Below, piece by piece: positions 25,170-33,043 of a stretch of DNA of 64,000 nt; the first letter of the stretch is position 1; each line of letters starts with the position of its first letter. Origin of the DNA: Flagellimonas eckloniae (GTDB taxonomy: Bacteria > Bacteroidota > Bacteroidia > Flavobacteriales > Flavobacteriaceae); the NCBI RefSeq assembly GCF_001413955.1, contig NZ_LCTZ01000002.1, positions 3,210,501 to 3,274,500 on the forward strand, written 5' to 3'. The translations under genes were made by a program, and so were the position numbers. The notes under the pieces were generated by a model. It was not told where the DNA came from. It made no database searches and saw only the letters and a program-made list of their open reading frames with translations.

Positions 25170-27230
25170 CTAAAGCATGTACTCCAATTGTATTCCTCCA
25201 TAAAAGTTTCTGTTGTTTCCAGGATAAAAATAACGGGGCTGTGCACCACCAAAACCGACGGCATTGATCAAAACACTTTGGGCATAGTTGGTGTTGAACA
25301 CATTGTTTGCCCCAAAATTCAGTTGCAAGGAAAAACGGGAAGACAATGTGGTCGTGTATGCCAGTTTTGCGTTAAAAACCATGAATGAGTCACTCTCTAA
25401 AGTATTGGCATCAGTCAACGGAATATTGTCCACAAATTGGTGGGTAAGGTTCAGCTGTAGCCCGTTGGGATGTCTAAAATCCATTCCAGAACTGATTCGG
25501 TTTTTGGGAACACCGGTCAACGGATTACCGGAAAAATCATTGTCGCCATCCACAAAATCCACAAAACTATGGTCGCTTAGCGTATAACTTATATAGGGTG
25601 AGACCTGTAGTGCTTTGAAAATACGAAACGCATATTTTAGATCCAGTTCCAAACCTTGATGGCGGGTTTGGCCCGCATTTCTTCCAATAAATTGATCTTC
25701 ACCCACACGTTGGGCCACCAAGAGATTACTAATGTTCATTCGAAAGGCCGTTAGATCAAAGAATAATTTCTTTTTTAAAAGGTACACTGAGGCACCTAGT
25801 TCATAATTGGTTCCCTTTTCCTGTGCAATATCAGGATTGATGACACCATCTGGGGTAAGGGTCTCTTCCAAACTCGGATTGGAAAACCCACGGCTTATAT
25901 TGGCATAGAGTTGCCCATGCTTTACTTGGTAGCGCAGTCCAAAACTTGGCAAAAGAATGGCATCGAAATCCCGTTTTGCCGAAGTATTTTCACTTGCCTG
26001 GTTGAACAGGTCCCTAAAATCGTAGTTGGTTTTGTTGAGGTTAAACCCTACTTGTGCAGAGAATGAATTTGACAAAGGATAGGTGAAAGTTCCAAAAAGA
26101 TTCAGCTGTCTTCTAAACTCTCTGTTCCTGCTCAATGCTTCTCCTTGCAAGCTGCCATTACCATTGTTCTCACCGAACAAATTTTCAAAAGTACTCCAAT
26201 GGTATTCGTCCTTATAAAGTTCACCCCCAAAAGTATATTGGGCATTTTCCAAAGTGCCCTCAAAGACACTCCTAAAACCAAAACCGTTGGTAAATTCATC
26301 CAAAATATTAAAAGGCCGGGGCTCGTAATGATCTAAATACGAATAAAAAATACTTGTAGTGTTCTGTAGTTTTGGACTAAAATTATGGGAATACGATATG
26401 CCCGCCAAGGTATATTTATTGGCCTCAAAACCCTGTGCAGCCAACCAATTTGAAGCGGCCCGGGTAGGGTCTTCATCAAAGTCTGTCTGATGTAGGGAGC
26501 TGGGAATCTGTGCGGTGTAGTCTATATAGTTTATAAGTAGCCCTAAACTGCCCTTGGAGCCCAATTTTATGTTGGAATTCAACAAAAATCCATCCCTGTC
26601 AAAGTTGTTGTTTTGCCGATATCCGTCGGTTTCAAAATGGTTGTAACTAAAAGTTAGGTCAAAGTTTTGCGCTCCATGTTGAAAAGAAAGGTTTTCCTTC
26701 AACATTTTATAGGACCCCAAGGTAAAACTATTGGAAAGTATGGTCTCATCCGCCTGCTTTTTTTTAGTATTGAGGATGATGGCTCCGCCCAAATTGGCTC
26801 CAAAAGAGGTGGCCTTTGGTCCTTTTATGATTTCAATAGCCCCTAGATTTTCAAAATCGAAAGCCTCAATGGTTGATGACCCTGTTCCATTGGTAACAGG
26901 GATACCATTGAAATACAACCTGAGTTTGTCTGTGCCAAATGGTGTCCTCGCCCCAACTCCACGAATGGTAATTCGGTTGGTGTTCAACGCTCCCGAAAGC
27001 ACATACACCCCTGCAACCTGATTCATGGCGGAGGCAATGTCTATGGGATTGAATTTTTCAAAATTCGTGGGGCCAATAGTTGACGAAGTAGTAATTCCCG
27101 CTGCTTTTTTTGCAATTACATCTTCCATAAGAATTACCTCATCCAACCGGGTAATGGAATCTTTTTTGATTTCCTGCGCAACAAGCTGAAAAGTAAAAAG
27201 CAAAACTAAAATTGAAACAAGACTTTTCAT
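25170..27230 (-). CDS. TonB-dependent outer-membrane receptor, siderophore-type
   Basis: A 686-residue receptor with a signal peptide (residues 1-18), a TonB-box-like segment (RLDEVILMEDV), a plug domain (about 45-155, including NRITIRGVGARTPFG and GAIEIIKGPKATSFGANLGGAIIL) and a 22-strand beta barrel ending in an aromatic C-terminus (YGGIQLEYML). No carboxypeptidase-like N-terminal domain is present, unlike the other two receptors in this window. Size and plug fit FecA-type iron or other small-ligand receptors; the ligand is not known. It imports its substrate across the outer membrane using TonB energy. Confidence 0.92.
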   Translation of the reverse strand: MKSLVSILVLLFTFQLVAQEIKKDSITRLDEVILMEDVIAKKAAGITTSSTIGPTNFEKFNPIDIASAMNQVAGVYVLSGALNTNRITIRGVGARTPFGTDKLRLYFNGIPVTNGTGSSTIEAFDFENLGAIEIIKGPKATSFGANLGGAIILNTKKKQADETILSNSFTLGSYKMLKENLSFQHGAQNFDLTFSYNHFETDGYRQNNNFDRDGFLLNSNIKLGSKGSLGLLINYIDYTAQIPSSLHQTDFDEDPTRAASNWLAAQGFEANKYTLAGISYSHNFSPKLQNTTSIFYSYLDHYEPRPFNILDEFTNGFGFRSVFEGTLENAQYTFGGELYKDEYHWSTFENLFGENNGNGSLQGEALSRNREFRRQLNLFGTFTYPLSNSFSAQVGFNLNKTNYDFRDLFNQASENTSAKRDFDAILLPSFGLRYQVKHGQLYANISRGFSNPSLEETLTPDGVINPDIAQEKGTNYELGASVYLLKKKLFFDLTAFRMNISNLLVAQRVGEDQFIGRNAGQTRHQGLELDLKYAFRIFKALQVSPYISYTLSDHSFVDFVDGDNDFSGNPLTGVPKNRISSGMDFRHPNGLQLNLTHQFVDNIPLTDANTLESDSFMVFNAKLAYTTTLSSRFSLQLNFGANNVFNTNYAQSVLINAVGFGGAQPRYFYPGNNRNFYGGIQLEYML

Positions 27231-27277
27231 GCAGATGTACAGGTAATGGTTAAAAGTAAGAAGAAGGATTAAATATG

Positions 27278-27841
27278 TTAAGGTGTATTGTTGTGGAGTT
27301 GATTCAAAAAGGTTTTTGTGTCCAGTATTTGTGCAAACTCGTTATTGAGGTTGGCCAGCGCCACTTGATGCACAGTTTCGGCACTTAACGCTTCACCCAA
27401 AACTCCTTTTTTATTAAAAGCTGCCGTGGCATCAGAAATCAAGGTAGTGGCAAAACCAAGGTTGGAGGCCATTCTTGTGGAGGTGGAAACGCAATGTTCC
27501 GTTGTCAACCCTACAATAACGACATCCGTAATGCCTTGTTTTTTTAGTCGGCCTTCCAAATCCGTTCCAATAAAAGCACTGTTTACATTTTTTTGGATTA
27601 TAGGTTCACCTTCTTTGGGTTGTACCAATGGATGAAATGCATTTCCTTTTTTGGAGGGATGTAAGGGTGATTCAGGATTTGTGGAACAATGTTGAATATG
27701 GAATAGGGGGAGTCCTTTTTTCCGAAAAACAGTCAAAATCTTCTGGCAATTGATTTCTGCCTGCGGGTTGTTGCGTTCTCCACCATAAAAATCCAATTCT
27801 TGTAGACCAAGTTGAATGTCAATCAATAGTAAGGCTGTCAT
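27278..27841 (-). CDS. Isochorismatase-like cysteine hydrolase
   Basis: A 187-residue cytoplasmic protein of the isochorismatase-like superfamily. The triad is visible as Asp8 (LLIDIQ), Lys84 (IIQKNVNSAF) and Cys117 (TTEHCVSTST), with the usual cis-peptide region VVIVGLTTEHC. Members hydrolyse amide or ester bonds of small molecules (nicotinamide, ureidoacrylate and others); this one cannot be assigned more precisely. Lies between the TonB receptor and a small barrel protein, all on the minus strand. Confidence 0.85.
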   Translation of the reverse strand: MTALLLIDIQLGLQELDFYGGERNNPQAEINCQKILTVFRKKGLPLFHIQHCSTNPESPLHPSKKGNAFHPLVQPKEGEPIIQKNVNSAFIGTDLEGRLKKQGITDVVIVGLTTEHCVSTSTRMASNLGFATTLISDATAAFNKKGVLGEALSAETVHQVALANLNNEFAQILDTKTFLNQLHNNTP

Positions 27842-27870
27842 CAGAGAAAATTAAAGCCCAAAAGTAAAGA

Positions 27871-28389
27871 TTAAAACCTAAATCCTATGGATAAGCCTGC
27901 TCTGTACATAAACGTTTCCTGAAAATCTTCTGGGTTAACATTTCTGCCAAATCCAGCATGGAGTTCCAAGGTAAATTTTTCACTTCGAGTAGCCCATTTG
28001 TTTCCCAATCCCAGACCCAGTGCTAGTGTACTGTAATCTTTGTTCCGTGCGCCAAGGGGGTCTTCCATAGAATCATCCTCACCCGTATAATAGAGTCCAA
28101 AGGCCTCCGCAAAAAAGCCGCTTCGGGGCTGGTATCCAAAATAGGCCCTAAAGTTTGGTCCTATACCAAAATTTCCGTTGTAGTCCGTTGGGTCATTATC
28201 AAAATAAACCGTTCCACCAATACTGGTGTCTTCACTTAAATAATATTCATAAGAACCTTCAACTGTGCTTGAAACTAAAAACAATCCGGCGTTGAACTTT
28301 AGTTCATTATTGTTGTTGAATATTGGATATGCCTGGGCAACGACAACAAAATTTGAGAGCATCAAACCCAAAAACAGTACTTTTTTCAT
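27871..28389 (-). CDS. Small outer-membrane beta-barrel protein
   Basis: The start at 28389 gives a good signal peptide (MKKVLFLGLMLSNFVVVAQA); the upstream Met would put eleven unlikely residues in front. The mature part, about 150 residues, alternates short strands (LKFNAGLFLVSSTVEGSYEYYL, GIGPNFRAYFGYQPRSGFFAEAFGLYYTG, LALGLGLGNKWAT) and ends in an aromatic strand SIGFRF, typical of an eight-stranded OmpX/OmpW-like barrel. Function unknown. Divergent from xth. Confidence 0.75.
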   Translation of the reverse strand: MKKVLFLGLMLSNFVVVAQAYPIFNNNNELKFNAGLFLVSSTVEGSYEYYLSEDTSIGGTVYFDNDPTDYNGNFGIGPNFRAYFGYQPRSGFFAEAFGLYYTGEDDSMEDPLGARNKDYSTLALGLGLGNKWATRSEKFTLELHAGFGRNVNPEDFQETFMYRAGLSIGFRF

Positions 28390-28515
28390 GATATCAATTT
28401 TAAATCCAACAGAAATAATCAATTAGTGTTCCAAAATTCAAATTTAAACTATGTACGGAGATACTTCAATTTTAAGGAGCCAAGTACATTAGTTATTTTT
28501 AGTGAAAATTTAAAA

Positions 28516-29280
28516 ATGAAGATTATATCATATAATGTAAATGGAATTAGGGCCGCACTGAACAAGGGTTTTATAGAATGGCTGCAGACCGTGGGGCCTG
28601 ATGTTGTTTGTTTGCAGGAAACCAAGGCAATGAAAGAACAGGTTGATGTCTCTTTGTTTGAAGCTGCCGGCTATAACTTTCATTATTGGTTCAGCGCCCA
28701 AAAGAAAGGGTATAGTGGGGTAGCGCTGCTTTGCAAGCAAGAGCCCGACCATGTGGAATATGGAACGGGTATCGATTATATGGATTTTGAAGGTCGAAAT
28801 ATAAGAGCGGATTTTGGCGACATCTCCGTTATGAGCATGTATTTGCCTTCTGGAACCAATATGGATCGCTTGGAATTTAAGCTCACCTATATGGCCGATT
28901 TTCAAAAATATGCCAATTCGCTGCGAAAGGAACGCCCCAATCTGATAGTTTGCGGGGATTATAACATTTGCCATGAAGCTATTGATATTCATGACCCGGT
29001 CCGCAACAAAAACGTTTCTGGATTCTTGCCTGTGGAAAGGGAATGGATCGGGAATTTTATGAAGAGTGGGTTTATTGACAGTTTTAGGCATTTTAATGAA
29101 GAACCCCACAATTATACATGGTGGAGCTACCGGGCCAATTCCAGGGCTAACAATAAAGGTTGGCGGTTGGACTATGGCATGGTGAACGAGTCTTTAAAGG
29201 ATAGACTAAAGCGTTCCGTTATTCTTTCAGATGCCAAACACAGTGACCATTGCCCAATTCTTTTGGAAGTGGAAAAATAA
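28516..29280 (+). CDS. xth: Exodeoxyribonuclease III (apurinic/apyrimidinic endonuclease)
   Basis: I start at 28516 because MKIISYNVNGIRAALNKGF is the canonical opening; the frame continues upstream without a plausible start. The 254-residue enzyme has the Xth/APE1 marks: CLQETK with the metal-binding Glu, GYSGVALL, VCGDYNICHEAIDIHDP with the catalytic Asp/Asn, and the final SDHCPI with the catalytic His. It cuts the backbone at abasic sites and trims 3' ends in base-excision repair. Divergent from the small barrel gene. Confidence 0.95.
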   Translation: MKIISYNVNGIRAALNKGFIEWLQTVGPDVVCLQETKAMKEQVDVSLFEAAGYNFHYWFSAQKKGYSGVALLCKQEPDHVEYGTGIDYMDFEGRNIRADFGDISVMSMYLPSGTNMDRLEFKLTYMADFQKYANSLRKERPNLIVCGDYNICHEAIDIHDPVRNKNVSGFLPVEREWIGNFMKSGFIDSFRHFNEEPHNYTWWSYRANSRANNKGWRLDYGMVNESLKDRLKRSVILSDAKHSDHCPILLEVEK

Positions 29281-29336
29281 CATTTGTTATAAGCAGTTAT
29301 GTATTTGGTACTTTTGCCAGTTTTAGATGCGATTTG

Positions 29337-30377
29337 ATGAAATACACCCGACTTCCACATACCAACATTAGGATAAGTAAGATTTGTTTGGGAACCATGA
29401 CCTGGGGAAGACAGAACACGGAAGCTGAAGGACATGAACAAATGGATTATGCTCTTGAGCAGGGAGTCAATTTTTTTGATACTGCTGAATTGTATCCTGT
29501 TCCTGCCAAAAAAGAATTGTATGCCGTTACGGAGGAGATTATTGGCAGGTGGTTTAAAAAAACGGGCAACCGCGATAAAGTTGTTTTGGCATCAAAAATT
29601 GCAGGCAGGGGAGATTATACCAAGTTTATTAGAACCACTGGATTTAGCAAAGATGCGATAATAAGTGCCGTAGAAGGAAGTTTGCAACGGCTACAGACAG
29701 ATTATATTGATCTATATCAATTGCATTGGCCCGAGCGAAACACCAATTATTTTGGAAATCGTGGCTTTAATGCCAATATAATAGATCCATGGGAAGATAA
29801 CATTCACCAAGTTCTGGAAACACTAAGGGATTTGGTTGCTGAAGGCAAGATACGGCATGTTGGGATTTCCAATGAAACTCCTTGGGCTACCATGCGTTTT
29901 CTGGAAGAAAGCAAGGTGCATGCAAGTTTACCACGTATGTTGACCATACAAAATCCTTACAGCTTACTTAACCGACTTTTTGAAGTTGGACTTTCTGAAA
30001 TCTCGATGCGCGAAAATATTGGGCTTTTGGCCTATTCACCTTTAGCTTTTGGAGTTTTAAGTGGAAAGTATCTTGATCAGATTAAACCAAGAAAAGCACG
30101 GATGACCCTTTTCCCTCATTTTGATAGATATATGGGTGAAACGGCAACAGCAGCAACAGCAAAATATCAAAAATTAGCCATGGAAAATGACTTGAGTTTG
30201 GCTCAAATGGCTTTGGCTTTTGTAAATACCAGATCTTTTCTAACCAGTACCATTATTGGATCTACCAATATGGAACAGCTCAAGGAGAATATTGAAAGTA
30301 TGGATATTAAACTTTCTGATGCGGTTTTGGAAGGCATTGAAACCATTCACAATGAAATTCCGAATCCAGCGCCTTAG
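29337..30377 (+). CDS. tas: Aldo/keto reductase, Tas-like
   Basis: I start at 29337 (MKYTRLPHTNIRISKICLGTMTWG); the longer frame begins inside the xth end. The 346-residue NADPH-dependent reductase has the tetrad Asp48, Tyr53 (FFDTAELYP), Lys87 (ASKI) and His130 (YQLHWP), and the cofactor segment GSTNMEQLKENIE. It follows E. coli Tas closely over the whole length, including LGTMTxG, AELYPVP, LHWPxRxTNxFG and IQNPYSLLNR. Physiological substrate uncertain. The last 108 bases of this gene are duplicated at 31937-32044. Confidence 0.92.
   Translation: MKYTRLPHTNIRISKICLGTMTWGRQNTEAEGHEQMDYALEQGVNFFDTAELYPVPAKKELYAVTEEIIGRWFKKTGNRDKVVLASKIAGRGDYTKFIRTTGFSKDAIISAVEGSLQRLQTDYIDLYQLHWPERNTNYFGNRGFNANIIDPWEDNIHQVLETLRDLVAEGKIRHVGISNETPWATMRFLEESKVHASLPRMLTIQNPYSLLNRLFEVGLSEISMRENIGLLAYSPLAFGVLSGKYLDQIKPRKARMTLFPHFDRYMGETATAATAKYQKLAMENDLSLAQMALAFVNTRSFLTSTIIGSTNMEQLKENIESMDIKLSDAVLEGIETIHNEIPNPAP
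30270..30377 (+). repeat. Direct repeat copy 1: 3' end of the tas gene
   Basis: The last 108 bases of tas match 31937-32044. Within them, the 87 bases at 30281-30367 differ from 31948-32034 at one position only, which shows a fairly recent duplication. Confidence 0.95.
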
Positions 30378-30424
30378 GGTATCATCCAATGGAAATTTAC
30401 CTGAGAAAACGTTTTTTAATTAAA

Positions 30425-31489
30425 CTATTGCACCTGATTTTTTAATTTGCCCTGACTGGGGAATCTATAAGAATTTAGAATATCTTTTATCCCTTTGCCC
30501 AATGCTTTTTGTATGAGACTGCTCCAGTTATGGTTTCCTTCCAACAAGAAAGCCCCATCCTTTGTTATTGCAACATCCCAACCTACAGATTTTACCGAAG
30601 GAATCACCAAGGCTGCTTTTTTGACAGTATTTATGGCTTCTTTCCAATGAGGAATGGTTATACCAACAATTGGCATGTTTGTTGTAGGATGATTGTCTCC
30701 CAAGGATATTTTCTTTCTAGGGTCAAATGCGGACAATGGCCCAATTAATTTACCATTGTTGATATCAATTGAGCAGTCAACCCCTCCCTTGCCACTATTA
30801 TCTACTACGGAATGATTTATACCAGCTTTCATTGTAGCCGCAATAACATCTACCTGATATGGATTTACAACTTGCGTTACTATTCTTAGTGTATTTAGCG
30901 AATCAGGATGGATGCTTTTCAACACTGGGTGTGGTTCAATAACTTCCTCAATTAAAGTCAAGTTTTTTCTAAGAAGCTTTTTATGGAAGCTTTCAAGTTT
31001 AACTCCATCAAGAAGATATTCACCTGTTTCGGAAACACTTACTTTAACCTTAATAATTTTGTCTCCGGACTGCCCTTTATTTGTTTTGCAGATAAGATAT
31101 TCTGGAGAATTCTTCTCTATCCATATATTAAACGGGACAGCATCCTTAGAAAGAATAGTATACTTATGACAAATAAAATCCTTGAATTTTTCATAAAATA
31201 AACTTTTCGTCTTAAAAAATTTTATCATTTTGGCGTTGTTCATGTTCCTTTGAAATTTGTACATGAACCATGAATTGGCGTAAGTTTTTATTTCCTTGAA
31301 TTCCTTATTTTCAAATTCGTAGGCAAAATAGTTAATAAAGGCAGTGTCGTATTTTATGAAAGAGAGAATCATTCTCCCAACAATACTGAATCCACTATTG
31401 TTTGAAATACTTTTTTCATGCTGAATAAGCTGAAATAGTAATTTAAAGTCTGTTTTCTTCAATAAGTATAGAAGATAAATAAATTTCAC
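30425..31489 (-). CDS. ATP-grasp protein of the sugar-transfer-associated type
   Basis: A 354-residue protein resembling the sugar-transfer associated ATP-grasp family, found with surface polysaccharide genes. Visible parts are the helical N-terminus, ILSKDAVPFNIWIEK, the glycine-rich nucleotide segment CKTNKGQSGDKIIKVKV, LIEEVIEPHPVLKSIHPDSLNTLRIVT, a magnesium-site region NSGKGGVDCSID and VGWDVAITKDGAFLLEGNHNWS. No polysaccharide cluster is near. The gene lies between two direct copies of the tas 3' end, looks AT-rich and is probably an acquired gene. The specific reaction is unknown. Confidence 0.75.
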   Translation of the reverse strand: MKFIYLLYLLKKTDFKLLFQLIQHEKSISNNSGFSIVGRMILSFIKYDTAFINYFAYEFENKEFKEIKTYANSWFMYKFQRNMNNAKMIKFFKTKSLFYEKFKDFICHKYTILSKDAVPFNIWIEKNSPEYLICKTNKGQSGDKIIKVKVSVSETGEYLLDGVKLESFHKKLLRKNLTLIEEVIEPHPVLKSIHPDSLNTLRIVTQVVNPYQVDVIAATMKAGINHSVVDNSGKGGVDCSIDINNGKLIGPLSAFDPRKKISLGDNHPTTNMPIVGITIPHWKEAINTVKKAALVIPSVKSVGWDVAITKDGAFLLEGNHNWSSLIQKALGKGIKDILNSYRFPSQGKLKNQVQ

Positions 31490-31507
31490 GATAGAATGGG
31501 GTTGGTA

Positions 31508-31668
31508 TTATTTAACGGGTTTTTTGACCGAAAAGTGTACTGAATATAATTATAACTGACTGTATTATACTCAATTACGGATTAAAGCACTTACTTTTGA
31601 TAATAGGACACAACCGTTTAAATTCCTTACTACGCTCAACAGTTATTCGAATGCACCCTGTTAAATAA
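31508..31668. repeat. Inverted repeat pair in the gene-free stretch after the ATP-grasp gene
   Basis: TTATTTAACGGGT (31508-31520) and ACCCTGTTAAATAA (31655-31668) are inverted copies with one extra base, 134 bases apart. They could be remains of a small inverted-repeat element. The 31490-32057 stretch otherwise holds only the two gene remnants listed. Confidence 0.35.
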
Positions 31669-31771
31669 CTTTTTTGTTAGGCAAGTACGGTGAATATCAT
31701 ATTCTCTACTTTGGATATAAATTGAATTTTTATTCAGGTTTTTTTGCTCCAATCTTGGTGCTTTTGGATAC

Positions 31772-31896
31772 TCAAACAGAGAAAGAGTCCAACTTTTTGG
31801 CTTCAAGAATGAGTTGGCCTATGCATTGTACCGATCTTATTTCTTCTGCAAGTCCAACCTCTGCTACAAAACAGACCACTTCTCAATGGGAATGTC
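31772..31896 (-). pseudogene. Decayed fragment of a radA-like gene
   Basis: Read on the minus strand, with one missing base, the fragment translates to DIPIEK, then VCFVAEVGLAEEIRSVQ and LILEAKKL, before a TGA stop. This matches the RadA C-terminal region in this window (DIPIEKGVCFAAEVGLAGEIRPVQRIDQRILEAEKLGF). At the DNA level it resembles 39150-39260. It is a non-functional piece of a diverged radA copy, not the local radA itself. Confidence 0.75.
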
Positions 31897-31936
31897 AGCG
31901 TTGTCATAAAAAATACACACACAAAGAGTAACAACA

Positions 31937-32044
31937 ATGGAGCAACACAAGGAGAATATTGAAAGTATGGATATTAAACTTTCTGATGCGGTTTTGGAAG
32001 GGATTGAAACCATTCACAATGAAATTCCGAATCCGGCTCCGTAA
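31937..32044 (+). pseudogene. Duplicated 3' end of tas (truncated copy)
   Basis: This 108-base segment can be read as the last 35 codons of Tas plus a TAA stop, with one difference in 87 aligned bases. It has no 5' part of the gene. It faces the Lrp/AsnC gene end at 32058. Confidence 0.95.
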
Positions 32045-32057
32045 AATAGTTCGGCAC

Positions 32058-32519
32058 TTATTTTGAAAAATCAACATGCCTGTTGGTGTTTTCTTCCAAA
32101 GAAATAAAAGATTCAATTCCCTTTATTCCTGGAATACTAAGAATTCTTTTTTGATATATGTTTCTATAATGGTCACTATCACGGGCATGTATCTTTAAAA
32201 AAATGTCATACTTCCCACTTATATGATGCAGTTTAACTACTTCTGGAATTTGTAATAGTGTTTCGATTACATCTTTAAATGCATTGGTCTGTTTTAGGTG
32301 AATCCCTAAAAACACGGTAAGATCCCAACCAATGGCCTTATAATTCAGTTTCATTGTAGATCCCACAATAAATCCAAGGTCCCACATTTTTTTAACCCTT
32401 GCATGGACCGTCCCAGAGGAAATGATTAGTTTTTTGGCAATCTCGGTATAGGTTATCTGTGCATTTTCGGATAGAAGTTGTATAATCTGTAAATCAATGA
32501 GGTCAATTTTGTTTTTCAT
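32058..32519 (-). CDS. Lrp/AsnC-family transcriptional regulator
   Basis: Start at 32519 (MKNKIDLIDLQIIQLLSENAQITYTEIAKKL); the first eighteen codons of the longer frame are not typical. The 153-residue protein has an N-terminal winged HTH (about residues 5-60, with SSGTVHARVKKM as recognition helix) and a C-terminal RAM ligand-binding domain (FLGIHLKQ, VVKLHHISGKYDIFLKIHA). Lrp/AsnC proteins sense amino acids and control transport and metabolism. It is divergent from a TonB receptor locus with an aminotransferase and permease, and an inverted repeat lies between the two. Confidence 0.92.
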   Translation of the reverse strand: MKNKIDLIDLQIIQLLSENAQITYTEIAKKLIISSGTVHARVKKMWDLGFIVGSTMKLNYKAIGWDLTVFLGIHLKQTNAFKDVIETLLQIPEVVKLHHISGKYDIFLKIHARDSDHYRNIYQKRILSIPGIKGIESFISLEENTNRHVDFSK

Positions 32520-33043
32520 AAGCTTGAATTGAACAACTGCATGATTTAGTCTTTGCAACAATCTTTTGTTCAAACATTAATTGAAATAAATCATGTAATT
32601 AACAACATCGATAAATATAATTCATTGTTTAGTTAAATCACATGATAATATTGCAAGAATAAAAATGAAATACTAAACATCTATCAAAATTTTGCATTGA
32701 AAAATTGTATTATGATAAAACTGCTTTTAAGGTCATTTATGATGATATTGAAAACTGTCCTACAAGATTGTGGCAAAACCCAATTAATTTTCAGTAGAAA
32801 TTAAAAAAACTAAAAATTCGTCAGTTTTTTAAAGTTTGTTTAGGCCTATGATGCGCTTTCCTTAGGATTGCAAATTTTCTTTTATGATAATCTGTAAGTA
32901 ATATTGTTTCAATTAGTTATGAGACAAAAACTAATTGCGTTTTAAGTTTCCGGAACTTAATTTTTTGAACACCATATCCCCCAATATTAATATATGGTAA
33001 GGGAGATTATGAAGGTTCTTGTGTAACCTAAAACCAAAATATT
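32520..33043. promoter_or_regulatory. Long AT-rich divergent regulatory region, Lrp/AsnC gene to TonB receptor
   Basis: 524 bases without a gene. It holds an inverted repeat, TCATGTAATTAAC (32591-32603) and GTTAAATCACATGA (32632-32645), near the regulator start, and a short dyad CCATAT/ATATGG about 60-75 bases before the receptor start. The first is a candidate binding site for the regulator itself. Promoter elements could not be set with confidence. Confidence 0.4.

Noticed and set aside
31674..31931. Plus-strand open frame of 85 codons in the scar region
   Set aside because: It is the antisense of the radA remnant and has no coding features of its own.
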